Below, piece by piece: positions 13,149 through 25,140 of a DNA stretch of 64,000 nucleotides. Under the pieces are notes generated by a model that ran no database searches, was not told where the DNA came from, and was given only the letters and a program-made list of their open reading frames with translations. Source of the stretch: Cryptomeria japonica (Eukaryota; Streptophyta; Pinopsida; Cupressales; Cupressaceae); contig NC_081406.1 of the NCBI RefSeq assembly GCF_030272615.1, forward strand, positions 246,133,218 through 246,197,217, read 5' to 3'. The position numbers and the translations under genes are program-made. Position 1 is the stretch's first letter; every line of letters starts with the position of its first letter.

Positions 13149-14285
13149 CTATTGAGTAAAGAGCTTCAAATGTTCTCCATTATGAGGTAGCGAGAACGGG
13201 GTACCATCCACATATGCAAGTAAGTAGCTATGATTGCCACATACTTCATGAATAGTGAAGGGACCTCTCCATAAAGAATCAAACTTTCCATGCAAACCCT
13301 TTGGTTCCCTCCTCTTGTCCCATAACAAGACTTGATCACCACCTGAGAAGTCACGGGAAGTTGTTTTCCTATCAAACAATGCCTTCACTTGGCTTTGGTG
13401 TGCATCAATCCTATCTACCACTTCAGCCCTTGTTTCTTCCAGCTGAGAAAGAAACATGATCCGCTTATCCAGTGAATCTTGATATGTTCCATCTTCAATG
13501 GCCTTGGCGAGCTTTAATGTTGGAAGTTCTATAGTGATCAGAATCTCGGCATTCAACCCATACAAAATTTGAAAAGGTGACATGTTGATTGCTCTTTTTG
13601 GAGTTATACGATCCACCCATAGTGCATCATAAAGAGATTTATGCCAAGTCCGTTGTTTCTCATCAACAAGTTTCCTCATAATAGTAATCAGATTCTTGTT
13701 GCTTGACTCAGCCTGACCATTTCCTTGCGGATAATAGTCAGATGAGTGTGAAAGAGTAATATTAGGATCAAAGCAAAAGTCAATTATCTCATAAGATGAA
13801 AAACATGAAGCATTATTAGCTACAATCTTATGAGGAACACCAAACCTTGAGACAATGTTCTCCTTCAGAAATTGACAAACCACCACCGAGGTAGATTGAT
13901 TAGTTGGAATTGCCTCCACCCACTTGGTGAAGTAATCCGTTGCTGTGAGGATATATATGTGACCTGCACTTGATGTTGGATTGACAGGTCCGATGAAGTC
14001 CAACCCCCACTGTTTGAAAGGCTCTTCAATTATTACTGGCTTTAGTGGGAGAGCAACTAATTTAGGCTTGACAACAAATTGTTGACATTGCTCACACTTA
14101 CGAACACAACTGTATGTATCTTTAAACAATGTTGGCTAGTAATACCTTGCACGTAAGATTTTGTGTGTAGTAACAGGGGTAGAAAAATGTCCTCTACAAG
14201 CAAGATCATGAAAAGCTTGAAGTAATCTTACTTCTTGTTGTTTGTCCACGCAGTGCAGGAAATTGTCGTCCAGACCCTTCTTTTA
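13149..14285 (-). pseudogene. Integrase of the 18-kb element
   Basis: In minus direction an HHCC zinc region (LACRGHFSTPVTTHKI, one stop, then CEQCQQ) precedes the catalytic core. WGLDFIGPV gives the first Asp, and GNGQAESSNK gives the Glu. The second catalytic position, normally within a DNG motif, reads VANNASCF, so the Asp appears replaced by Asn. The C-terminal part has RDFSGGDQVLLWDKRR and GPFTIHEV, typical of gypsy integrases, and stops at 13149. The core frame is open for 326 codons, the longest clean stretch in the element. It is the last pol domain; about 160 non-coding bases separate it from the 3' LTR. Confidence 0.9.
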
Positions 14286-14289
14286 CAAA

Positions 14290-15960
14290 CCTTTGTCCCA
14301 TAGGATTCACTACTTTAAGCTTTAAGCTTTGCTTTTCTTTCCTTGATAGGTGTGCAAGACAATCTCCATATGTTAAGACATATGCCAGGTTGGAATACCA
14401 TTCATCAGTAGTGTTAACAAATAGAACATGAGGAAGATCTTGATTAAAACCTTCATTTTCAAGCACCACTTCATCTATTGATTTGTTGTCAGCTATCAAA
14501 TGACATAGACCTTTTCCACGAACCAACTTAGTGGGCTTGATTTCCATATCATATTCTTGAATCTTGGTAACCCAGTTGCCCCTTTTAGTCCCAAACTCTT
14601 GTTGTGTCAGAATCGACTTGACAACAACATCAAGAACAAGAGAAATGACATGTGAATTCAGAATATAAAACCTGAAATGTTTAACCGCTTTCACCATGGC
14701 AAAAGCATGCTTCTCCATTTTTGAGTATTTCAACTCATGAGCCTTCAACGGATAACTCATGAATGCAATAGATGATTCTACACCTTCATTATTTCGCTGC
14801 ATTAATATAACCGAACAAGTATGATCTGACGCATAGCTATACATAATGAACTCTTTGGTATAATCTAGGCATACTAAGACTAGAGCATTTGCCATGGCTT
14901 CCTTTATCTGATGGAAAGCTTTCTTTCCTTCAAGAGTCCATTTGAAGAGAGAATTACCTATCATCATATTAACTATATTACGAGTCTGTTCAACAAAGTC
15001 CGGAATGAATCTTCACAGGAAATTAACTTTACCGAAGAAAGAATGAACAACAGTCTTACTTGTTGGCAAGGAAAGGTCATGAATAAATTTTACCCTTTTT
15101 CCATCAATTTTTATACCTTCCTTCGAAACAATATGCCCAAGAAATTTACCTTCAATGACCCCAAAAATAGATTTCTTGGGATTGAGGGAAATTCCATGTT
15201 GACGGCATTTTTCTAAGACTCGTTGCAGGTGAGAAAAATGATCTTGGCATTCCTTAGAATAAACTGTCAAATCATCCAAATAGACCACAATGAACTTACC
15301 AAGAAAACTTTGGAAGGCCAAGTCCATGGCATGTTGGAAAGTTGCTCCCACATTTATTAATCCAAATGACATCCAGCGATATGCAAAGGTACACCTTGAA
15401 TGCGGTCTTATGTTGATCTTGCTCTAGCACTTCTACCCGATTATAACCTAAAAACCCATCCAACATGGACATCATTTCTACTCCAGTAACAGCTTGTAAG
15501 ACATGGTCCATGATAGGTAAAGGATAATTATCCTTCAAGGATGCTTGATTCAAGTTTTGAAAATCTACACATATCCAAATTTTGCCATTCTTCTTACGTA
15601 CAGGTACAATATTGGCTATCCAAGAAGAATGGTGGATGGGGAAGATTATCTTTGCTTTTAACATCTTTTGTACTTTAGTAAAAATAGTGTCGGAGATTTT
15701 TGGGTTGTATTGCCTTTGCTTCTGATGGAAAGGCATAATACCTAATTTCAATGGAATGTCATGGCGGAGCTCTTTGGGATGAAAAGACTTTAGATCTTCA
15801 TAGGAGTATGCTAAGACGTCAACATATTGCTGCAATAATGCAACAAATTTTTGCCTTTCTCCTTGTGAACAACACTTTCCAATGTTGATCATTTTTGGAT
15901 TGTCTTCAGTCCCAATGTTTATTTGTTCATATTCCATTGACCCTGTAGTTGATCTTTGTT
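14290..15960 (-). pseudogene. Reverse transcriptase and RT-linked RNase H of the 18-kb element
   Basis: Minus-strand RT: HHSSWIANIVPVRKKNGK, VDFQNLN, MLDGFLGYN with the first catalytic Asp, a frameshift near 15370, FGLINVGATFQ, then YLDDL with the remaining Asp pair, and NPKKSIFGV. The linked RNase H follows (YSYASDHTCSVILMQRN, LKYSKMEKHAFAMV, HVISLVLDV) and looks degenerate at its catalytic positions, as is usual in the Tat lineage, where a second RNase H is present. A stop at about 15014 and a further frameshift near 14290 break the polyprotein. It lies directly downstream of the extra RNase H and upstream of integrase. Confidence 0.9.
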
Positions 15961-16240
15961 GCTTCTTAACATAGCGATCATGCTTGTCAAAAAGCTTTTC
16001 TAGCGAAACTAGACCCTTGGGGATCTTGTTTCCTCTTAATTGCAGAAATTTCTCTCATGTTTCTGCGTCAACACTTTCAATTGCATCCTTTGAAGGGCAG
16101 TGACTACCTTCGAAGTACAGATCATCAAAATTGTCAGAAGTCTGCAAAAAAATTATTACATGATGATCATCATTAAACACCTGCTAATGATCAGAGTTGT
16201 CAGGAACGTTTGGCCGGAAAACTAACTCAACAACATAAGT

Positions 16241-16846
16241 TTATCCTAAAAAATATTTGTGAGGAACCAAATAATTTGTTGATACTATTAATGAGTCAGC
16301 CCTGTCGTTGAATTCACGGGAAACCACAGATATATCAAAAGCATCAAATGTTTCTATTAGATCCCATACAAGGTTGCGGTAATGTCGTAGCCTTTCACTC
16401 GTTGTTTGATATATGTTCCTGACCTGATAGACTATTAACTCGGCATCTCCTTGAGCATGAAAGTTCTTGATTCCCTTCTTTTGAGAAACATTCATTCCCA
16501 AAAGGAGGGATTCGTACTCAACAGTGTTATTTGTGTTATCGAATTGCAATTTGAAGGAGGAAGGGAAAAGATTACCCTCAGGAGAAACAAAAACAATACC
16601 AGCTCCTTATCCGGTAGAAGAATAGCTACCATCAAACTCCAGTGTCCAAACATCATCTAGACTACCAATGCTAACGGTATCAAAATTGAGAGTTTCTTGT
16701 TGTGAAGTTGAAGATCCTTCTAATTCCATTACACTACTTTCACAACTACTTTCACAATCAACTGGAAAATAATTGAGCGAAGTGTCAAATTCACTCTCAA
16801 GAGTCGTCTTTAAACCATCATCAGCATGCATGAAATAATTACCCAT
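16241..16846 (-). pseudogene. Second-type RNase H located between protease and RT
   Basis: Minus strand: LEFDGSYSSTG, one stop, then GAGIVFVSPEGNLF, NTVEYESLLLGM, AQGDAELIVYQV, and FNDRADSL. All four expected acidic residues (D in FDGS, E in EYES, D in GDAE, D in RADS) are present, unlike the degenerate RT-linked RNase H downstream. The N-terminal 50 residues are acidic linker (DCESSCESSVMELEG). In common Tat elements this additional RNase H follows the RT-linked one; here it precedes RT by about 300 bases. Only one stop disrupts it. Confidence 0.85.
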
Positions 16847-16855
16847 GCTTGATGA

Positions 16856-17836
16856 TTAGAAAAGAATCTGGGCCCGCTGATCATCAGACTTGACAACGGT
16901 ATATTTTGCTTCTTTTTCTAGAAGTAACCTTTGGACAACTCCTTTAACTGGGATACGAGCCTCAGTCATATCCATGTTTAAATCACTCCCAACATCTCTA
17001 TAGAAATTTCTTCCCAACAATAGCCCATAGGAGGCCAGTACATCGACTACCAGTACTGTCATCTTGATTTTCTTTTCTGGGAATGAAGCAAAGGCAAACT
17101 GTGCATCCTTGATTTGACCAATCAAAGGAACATGTTTGTTATCCATAGAGAAACACCTTCCAAATGTTTTGATCAAAGTTAAACCAAGGGCATTGGCAAA
17201 TTTTGATGGAATAACATTATCAGATGCCCCATAATCAATTACATAGTTACTAAGCTTGTAACCATTTATTAACAAAGAGATGTAAAATGGTTCTATCTTC
17301 TCGACAAAAGAAGGGAAAGTTACTAGGTTGTTTTGAAGCAAGTTTGATTTTGGAAGATTACTAGGGGTAGTATCTTTTTCTTTAACAAATTTGACCAAAC
17401 GGTCAAATTGATCTGGGTTAGATCTCAAAAATTCAACTTCAGACATTTGTATTTTGGTTTTATTTGCATGATCTAAAATATCAAATGACTGAAAGGAATT
17501 CATCACCAAAGATGGATTTGGATTCTCATTTTGAGAATTTAAAATTTTTGGTACACTAATCTTTGATGCATGTCTAGAAGAATTGACAGGTGCAGAAAAA
17601 TTGACAGCAGTCAGAGAATCACTTACATTTTTATCCTTCGCAGCGTCCATTGAGATAGTGTTGTCCTTTGCAAAATTTGGTATGGGAGTCCCACGCTTCG
17701 CAATAGAAATCAGAAAATGTTGAGAGTCCTTTATTTGAGTAGAATCATCACTCTTTGCAATGACAGGTGGTTGAGCTGCCTGTGTTTGCGAACGAGTGAA
17801 TACTGCAAAGACATCTCCATCACATGTGTTTGGCAT
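16856..17836 (-). pseudogene. Aspartic protease region of the 18-kb element
   Basis: A 326-codon open stretch on the minus strand. The N-terminal half is a low-similarity linker with VFTRSQTQ and NSQNENPNPSL. The protease fold is in the second half: FYISLLINGYKL, then DYGASDNVIPS where gypsy proteases usually have DSGAS, GRCFSMDNKHVPL, and SYGLLLGRNFYRDV as the conserved hydrophobic-Gly motif. The catalytic Asp is kept; the following Ser is Tyr. It matures the Gag-Pol polyprotein in functional relatives. It ends just before the extra RNase H. Confidence 0.85.
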
Positions 17837-17839
17837 ATC

Positions 17840-19001
17840 ATCTTCTTGATATTATATAAACCTTATATTAGAGTCGCCAGGCAACTCTGCATCACATTCT
17901 TGATGTGAATTAACATCTTCTTCACCAAGAGGAGGAAGATCATTCTGTTCAGCTTCATAATATCCAGTAGCTAAACTTTGGGGTGGTGCTTCCAATGCAA
18001 GCCTCTCTGGAGTAGGAGGTAATTTATTTTGATTACGCATGGTGTAATTGGAAGCATTGTTTGGATAAGTCCTTCTTGGAACATCACAATAAGAAGTATT
18101 TCCTTGTGAGGAAATTTGCTTCTTAAGCACCAAGAACTCATTTGCTAGCTTCTATATCATAGGATCCACATAACTAGTTGAAGGGAGAGATGCATCGACA
18201 ACTTGATTACTCCTAAACTTGTTAGGATCTCTCCTTATCTTTCCAGCAAGGATAATATCATCTTCAACCGATATGGCCATTTGTTGAGCTGCAACCAAAT
18301 TTGTAGGATTGTTCCTTCGCAAAAGGAAACTCACCTCTGGCAATTGGGCGTTGATGAAAAAGCATTTCAAGTTTCCAACGGTGGGTCTTGAAGCAACTGG
18401 AATATGATTATGTAACTTGTCAAATTTTGCTACAAACTCACGCATGGGTTCCTGAGGCTCTTTCTTCAACTAAGTTAATTGTGCCAATAAAGCATGATCA
18501 TCTTTGATGGACTTGAATCCCTGCCTCAAACAACGTTCTGAGAGTTGCCCAATTTGTGATACAAGCATTAGTAAGATGATAGAACCAATCAGCAGCAGCT
18601 CCATGCAAAGTCTCAATGAATAATCTTACTGAAACATCTTCGTGTTCAACACCTAGGACTCCACATGCAATGTAGAAGGCAGCAATGTGTTCATCCGGGT
18701 GCTAAGAACCATCCCCAAAAAATTTGGGTAAATTTTTCCGCGTACCTTTGGGTAATTCATGCAAAGGTGTGGTCAAGTTCAGAGGACCAAAAGCAGTGCC
18801 CCAAGGGCCAACAACTGCCATCCTTAATGGATTATAAGGTGGTATTACAAAATGATTTGCAAGTGGAACAACTGAAACTTGTAAACTTGATGTCTCACTT
18901 GGTACGGGAGACCGCCGTGCAGATGGAGGAAAACTTCGTGTCCACTGCAAGGGAGGAAACATCCGTGGAGGTGTCACAAAGGGAAAATTAAATCGTTGCA
19001 A
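17840..19001 (-). pseudogene. Gag of the 18-kb element
   Basis: Minus strand, Met at 19001. A proline-rich N-terminus (VTPPRMFPPLQW, FVIPPYN) is followed by NLPKFFGDGS, one stop, then HPDEHIAAFYIACGVLGVE and LFIETLHGAAADWFYHL, the classic Retrotrans_gag core. A stop near 18470 precedes EPQEPMREFVAKFDKL and a C-terminal low-complexity part. I see no zinc knuckle of CCHC form. About 170 bases separate the Met from the primer-binding site. Three or more stops make it inactive. Confidence 0.85.
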
Positions 19002-19148
19002 TACTTCAAAGGTGGTATCAACAATTCCTGCTAATCGTTGCCCATGAGTGTAACTTCGATCAGCCAGATTATGATTTGAAGAAAAACAACAATATGGAAA
19101 TTATAATGAAAGCGCACTGCAACCCAAAAGACAAACTGGTTGCACGTC

Positions 19149-19168
19149 GCTCCCCAGCAGGGTCACCA
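19149..19168 (-). other. Primer-binding site of the 18-kb element
   Basis: On the minus strand, six bases inside the 5' LTR edge, the sequence reads TGGTGACCCTGCTGGGG. It matches the tRNA-Asp-type primer site common in Athila/Tat elements (TGGCGCCGTTGCCGGGG) at about 12 of 17 positions. The position is right; the tRNA assignment is an inference. Confidence 0.55.
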
Positions 19169-19928
19169 AAAAACAGTTGGGTGAATATTTTGTCACCAGC
19201 GTACTAATGACAAAACATAAAATTCACACAACGCTATGCTAAGAAATTAATCTCCCCTCTCATCAAGGGGAGGTTCCCTATGAAATTTCTCCTCTAATTA
19301 ATAAGAAATTAAATTTGTGGGTTGGTGTTGGGCATATAACTCTCTTTTTTCAGAGTTTATGTATTCTCCCTTCACCTAGTTACAATTTCTCTACCTCTTC
19401 GGATACTTGAAGAAAAGAACTATTAATCTAACCAACTACACCAAGAGTTACTATTAAGCAACACAAAGTCTCTTTATGGTAACACTAATTCACATTGATC
19501 GTTACAAATTAAACAATTAGAAACTTAGCTTAAAGCTCAAAGTCTTCAAGTATAGATTTCTAATCCATTAAACTACAAATAACTGCAGCAATACAAAGCT
19601 TACCATGAGTTACTTAATTTATCAACAGATTTCTCAAGCATGCTAAGAGCACAAAGTCTACTTTGCAAGATTTGAGAGCTCTCTGACCACGTAGCAATAT
19701 CTTAAAGATCAAAGAAGTAAAGATAATATAAATTTAATGGACATAGGAACATCAAATTATATAAATGAGTTTCTTGATACAACACAAAGTTTGTAATCAA
19801 CAAAACTATTTTCTTTATTCGTTTGATAAGATTTTCACCACAAAAAGCCCAAAGTCTTAGTTGGGATAAAAAATTAGCAGAGTTTTGGTAAGCATGAAAA
19901 AGATAAAATATTTACAAAAAGGTCCTCC

Positions 19929-19935
19929 TTATATA
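19929..19935 (-). promoter_or_regulatory. TATA box of LTR copy B
   Basis: Minus-strand CCTATATAAGGAGGACC, identical in context to copy A. As this is the 5' LTR, it would be the promoter of the genomic RNA, about 755 bases from the LTR end. Confidence 0.65.
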
Positions 19936-20093
19936 GGAAAAGAAGTTGAGAAAAAAGTGGGCACAGTTGACTTATTAAACTACACAGTCCCATTTTACTA
20001 CAACTACTACATAAAGAAAACGTGCAGCTGCACAAAAATTGACAACATTTATTAGTGTGGTTGCGTGAAGAAAGGATGTCGAGAGGGGGAACT

Positions 20094-23000
20094 TCATTCT
20101 TGATTCCCCGCTTCATTGGATTTCTGGAAATCTTCGAATTTAGCAAGGATGGCTTTCATTTCTGCTTCGTTTGGCATCAAGGTAGAACTTGTGATGATTT
20201 GGATGCGGGACATTGTATCTTGAATCTTCACCTATTTCTTTTTAACATCCTTCAACATGGATGCGAGGACTTCAAAGCTGACCTGAATTTCTAACAGTTT
20301 ATCAAATGTATTAAGAGAGAAATCTTGTCATGTACATTGATCCATCAAAGAAAGGAATTCTTGCATGACAACTTTAGCTGTGACGAGATTTTGATCGCCA
20401 TCATATAAATAGCAAGGGAGGTCACCAACTTTAGAAAAAATAAGGTCAACCTCGTCGTCACCTTCTTTCTTCTCCCGGTCCAGCTCTATAATCATTAACT
20501 TCATTGTCTCTTGTTTATGAGACAGTAAAGACAAGATCTTAATGTACTTCTCCCTTGTGGGAATTACCTTATTCTCGACCAAGACATCTATCCTGAATTC
20601 TTCCATTTTGCTCCACAAAGTAGTACTTTTCACAACCTCCTCAATCTCCTGTGATAAAGAGGTTTTGAGTCCTTGCATCCAATTCTGGATTACTTCATAA
20701 TCGGACAATAGTTCCACTGTTGAGCTCAGAAGATGAGAGCCTTCTGACCTTAGCCTTGAAATCCACTCATCCATCACTCGGCCTTTAGCTCCCACCTGTT
20801 CAATCTTCTTGAGAGCTTCGGTATCTATTGAAGATCCTATAGGCTCTATCTCTTGAGAAGAATGTGTGACCTTTAGAAGAACGTTGGTCAGTTGTTCACA
20901 CTTCTTCTCCCTCTCTTGATCCAATCTTCTCAATAAATAATTAAGGGTTGTTTAAGAATCTAATTTCACACTCTCATGTGTTTTCACCCCGAGCTCTACA
21001 ACCTGCATGGTATAGTCTTCAGATTGTATGTTACCTTTGTCTTTGTTTGACGATGGCACCATAACTTCAGCATATTTTTCTCATCCCTCTCTTGGTCCAA
21101 TCTTCTCAATAAATAATTAAGGGTTGTCTAAGAATCTAATTTCACACTCTCATGTGTTTTCACCCCGAGCTCTACGACCTGCATGGTATAGTCTTCAGAT
21201 TGTATGTTACCTTTGTCTTTGTTTGACGATGGCACCATAACTTCAGCGTATTTTCTCTTGGAAGCTGGATCTATTACCACCCGAGATACCGTCTTTGGCT
21301 TTTTTGTTCCCTTAGGATTTGAGGGAACTAAAAGTTCAAAGTCAAACTCATCTGGGGATATCACCTATTTTTTCCTCTTAGGGGCCACTACTTCCATCCA
21401 AGGGGGTAGTTGTCGATTGGCTGATGGAGTAGTAGCTCCTTGCTGACTTGGAGTTGAAACTTCAGAAGCAGGTTGACTGGAACTTGGAGCAGTTGTGAGT
21501 GTTACTGATGGTGCTGATATTGAGGCATCTAGTGGAACATTTGTTGTGGCTACCTCTTTAGTTATAGTTGGAAGAGTGGAGGGTGTTGTGAATGTAACTT
21601 TAGTACTTACCAATGGAGGAATTGTCGTGGTGGTGGTAGTAGTGACGGGTAAATCTATTGAAACCTTTTCTATAAGTGCATCTTGCAAGGTCTCATTAAA
21701 ATCTATCATGGTGGATTCAAAAGTAGATGAAGGGATATCATCTAAATTAGAGAAGTTGGTTATTGTAAAAAAAATGACAAACGGTCTCTGATTGCGTTAT
21801 ACCCATACTTAGATCTCCATCTTCTTGAAAATCTTCATCTTCTTGGTTAGAGTTAGAGTCAGAGTCAATAGAATGGACGATTACCTATGAGGTAATCGGG
21901 GGATCAACTTCAACTGGATCTGATATTTCTTCTGCCTGTACTTCCTCTTGTTGAGGAATTTCACCTTCTTCAACCTCCTTTCCTTTTCCAACTTCACTGG
22001 CAGGCAGTTGTTCTGGCTCCTTCACCACTGCTTCCTGTGATGCAGATGATGATTCACCCTTCTTCGACCCTTTAACTGTAAATTTGATTTTGGGTCCTTT
22101 ACCCTTCGATTGTATCACAGGAGCTGAGGATAGTACTTGTGAGTCTGCCCTTCTTTTTGTTCTTGTTTCAGCTGTTGTTGTCTTGCCCAATAGGCCATCA
22201 CTGTTGTCGTCATCTCCTGAACTAGTGGGAAGCTATTTCATCCTAAGGTTTTGTTTTAGCAACCAAGCATTGGTGTTTGCTAAGATAGGAGAGATCCTCT
22301 GTGTAATAGATTTTCTTTCTTTCTTTAACCATTGCACAAGTGGAATTGGGGAGTCCACAATCTTCTTCTCATAATAAACAGGGTCCACTATGTCATCTGT
22401 GTCTTCCATGGTCATTGGGATCTTAGCTAGATCCAAATTTTTAATTTATTCCAGAGTAAGGCGGCTGAAATCCATCCTTCTTATATCCTCTTCATTCTGA
22501 CAATTTGCCCAAACATCCTCAAACCTATAAACATGAGTGTAAGTCTTTTTGAGTTTGTTCTTTATACCCCAAAAATCAAAATTGGTTCGGGCCTTGAATC
22601 TTCTCATGGTATTCCACTACATTTCCTCCTCCAGATTTGTGGCCTTGGGGTTGGTTAGCACTGAATACATGCCAATTGACTCTGGGAATTTCAGCCCAGT
22701 CTTATGTGCTTGTGATTGTTTTTCATGCACACTAATCAGTTGCCTGCATAGCTCCATAAGGATGATTTTTTCTGAGGGGAACCTTGGAAGAATGAAGGGC
22801 TTACCTAAGAAAAATCCAATTTGGATATAGGTGAATGTGGGAAACTGTAGAAATACACACCCGAAATGAGACACCCTACTGTAAGCGACCTCTAATATTC
22901 TTCTCTTCTGCAGGCCTTTATCAAAAATGCACTTACATACAACAAAGAAGGTGTCATTAACCATTCTGTAATGATTACCTTGATTCTCGATTGTCAGCTG

Positions 23001-23856
23001 GTCATAGTACTCCCAAACGGGCACCACTCTTCTGTCACCCTTGGTAGAGAAGCCTAGATATTGCCTTATTGAAGCAGCTGCGTAAACCAGGTACGAGGTC
23101 ATGTAAAATTTCAGTGTTACCTTGACCTCCTTCAATTGAGCACAAAGCACATCACTGATCTGTTCTCCCCAATCAATTCTTGCAGCCCCCTTTATGATTA
23201 TATTTATATAATAAGACATCCAACTTTGAAAATAATGAGTCCTTTAATCCTCTCACTCTTGATAACATGGTTACCATGTCATTATATTCCTCATTAAAAT
23301 CACTCCTGTGGAAGGACTTAGGCCATCGTGAGGTGAGGGAAGTTATTGCAGTAGAGAGATAAATAGTATTGATCACCTTTTTGCATTTATCCTCATGTTT
23401 CTCGTAGTACTCTTGAGCACTCTCTTGAGAAATATCAACTACTTCTTCAACTGATGAACCTTTAAAGACACTATTGAAGAATACACTGTCTAGAGTCATG
23501 ATGACATTTTGATCTTCATCTTTCACTTGCCTTGTGCTTGGATCAAAGTGATTAGCTACTGCTAGTACAAATTCATGATCATGAGCCGCAACTGGGAAAG
23601 ATGCATACTTATGCAGCTCATATTTGATTAAACTGGTTAGACGTGTAGGAGCCTTTTGAACTCGGTCAACAAATTCTTGCATATCAACATGCCCAATTTT
23701 AGTGTCTCTGATCTCCTTAATATTTGAGTCCAGTGAACTCTCTAGGTACAGATTCAAGTACCTGTCGTACTTGTATTTCATCTTTTTTTATGATGCTTTA
23801 CTTGGAGAGGGTTGTCCTAAGGAAGACTCAGGTTTGTTGTGAGAGAGCATTAACAT
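20094..23856 (-). pseudogene. U3-encoded long frame, copy B (unknown protein, about 1,250 codons)
   Basis: The most complete copy. Met at 23854-23856, a Ser/Lys-rich N-terminus with one stop, then a region of about 480 residues: DTKIGHVDMQEFVDRVQ, SLTSRWPKSFHR, WGEQISDVL, KVTLKFYMTSYLVYAAASI, FLQFPTFTYIQIGFF, and LPRFPSEKIILMELCRQL. It has a uniform helical, non-repetitive look. An IPLVQW segment, a basic linker, acidic EEGEIPQQEE, the Thr/Ser-rich tract, and a coiled-coil-rich C-terminus ending at 20094-20096 follow. A 176-bp duplication and about six stops or frameshifts break it. I cannot assign a family; nothing resembles Env, transposase or integrase. Its position in U3 upstream of the TATA box means the 3' LTR copy would be carried at the end of a genomic transcript. 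Confidence 0.78.
20921..21272. repeat. 176-bp tandem duplication in LTR copy B
   Basis: CCAATCTTCTCAATAAATAA occurs at 20921 and again at 21097, and the following ~150 bases are repeated with few changes. Copy A has a single unit, so this is private to copy B. Confidence 0.88.
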
Positions 23857-24027
23857 TCATGCACAATGACTGCATTCAACACTGATGATTAGTTAATTAT
23901 CATTATTGAAATCAATTTTTCTCAAACGGATCAAAAAACGGGACTCAAAACAGGCTTAGGAGTAAAACTGCCAAAAACAACAAGTCTGGGAAAAAAGTCC
24001 GACCTGCAAATAAAAGCACCTTGATCT

Positions 24028-25140
24028 ACACATCGGACTTTAAAGTCTGATGTGCAATCTTGTGAAAGGGTTATCAACACATCAGACTTTAAATTCCGAT
24101 GTGTCAATCTGGGAAAAAACATTAACACATCAGACTTTAAAGTTCGATGTGTAGGGGAAAACTTAAAACAAGCACATCAGACTTTAAAGTCTGATGTGCT
24201 TCCTAGAAAAGGTTTAAAGACACATCGGACTTTAAAGTCCGATGTGCTTACAAAGGGGATGGCAACCGGTTGAAATGTCATTTTTTAAAACCCGACATGC
24301 CGACCTACTCCCCTCCGCATATTAGATTTTAAAGTCCAATATGCGAAGATCCCGCATATCGGACTTTAAAATCCGATATGCGGAGATACGTTTCTCCAGC
24401 TGCACACCGAACTTTAAAGTCTGCTATGCAGCTTTAGAAGGGGGGCTCCAAAGGGCAATCAGGTTTTGAAGTCCGATTGTCCTCCGGAACAAGGGAGACA
24501 AATGGACTACAAAATCCGATTGCCCTCCGGAGAGAAATCCAGAAAAGACAAACATAAAACAAAAACAAAAACGAAAACAAACAAGATGCAAACCCAAAAA
24601 AGAAACCCGGAAAGACAAAAAGAAAAACAAAACCTACCTCTTCCGCTTCACTGATGATGAAAAAAGATCCGACAATGAATTAAGGAAAATCAGAATCCCG
24701 ATGAGTAAAAGCAAAGGAGGGCGCACGGAGAAGAAGACAAACCACAATGAAAACCCAAAACGCAAAAAAAACAAACTTTAAAAAGCTTTTTAATAAAACC
24801 CTAATAGTAATTAATGCGACATTAATACAACACACAGTTGCATGTCGGGCTTTAAAGTCTGACATGCAAGCTAGGAACACTTGCACGTCGGACTTTAAAG
24901 TCTGACATGCAAGCCATGAACAAAACACATGCAATTCAAACTTTAAAGTCCGAACTGCATGCTAAACAACATGCAGTTCGAAATTTAAAGTCCGAACTGC
25001 ATGTTAAACAACATGCAGTTCGGAATTTAAAGTCCGAACTGCAAGTTTAGACCACATGCAAATACATACCGGACTTTAAAGTCTGATGTGTATTTGGCAA
25101 CAAAGAACCCTGCAGTTTGGACTTTAAAGTCTGAACTGTG
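24028..25140. repeat. Palindrome array B (about 18 units, TTTAAA centre)
   Basis: Same organisation as array A in the 3' LTR: units of 26-34 bases with core GGACTTTAAAGTCC and arms that differ between units but pair within each. 24221-24246 is a perfect 26-base palindrome. Two groups (24028-24526 and 24838-25140) are separated by about 300 bases containing an A-rich AAAACAAAAAC stretch. Array B lacks the 185-bp duplication of array A. Confidence 0.95.
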
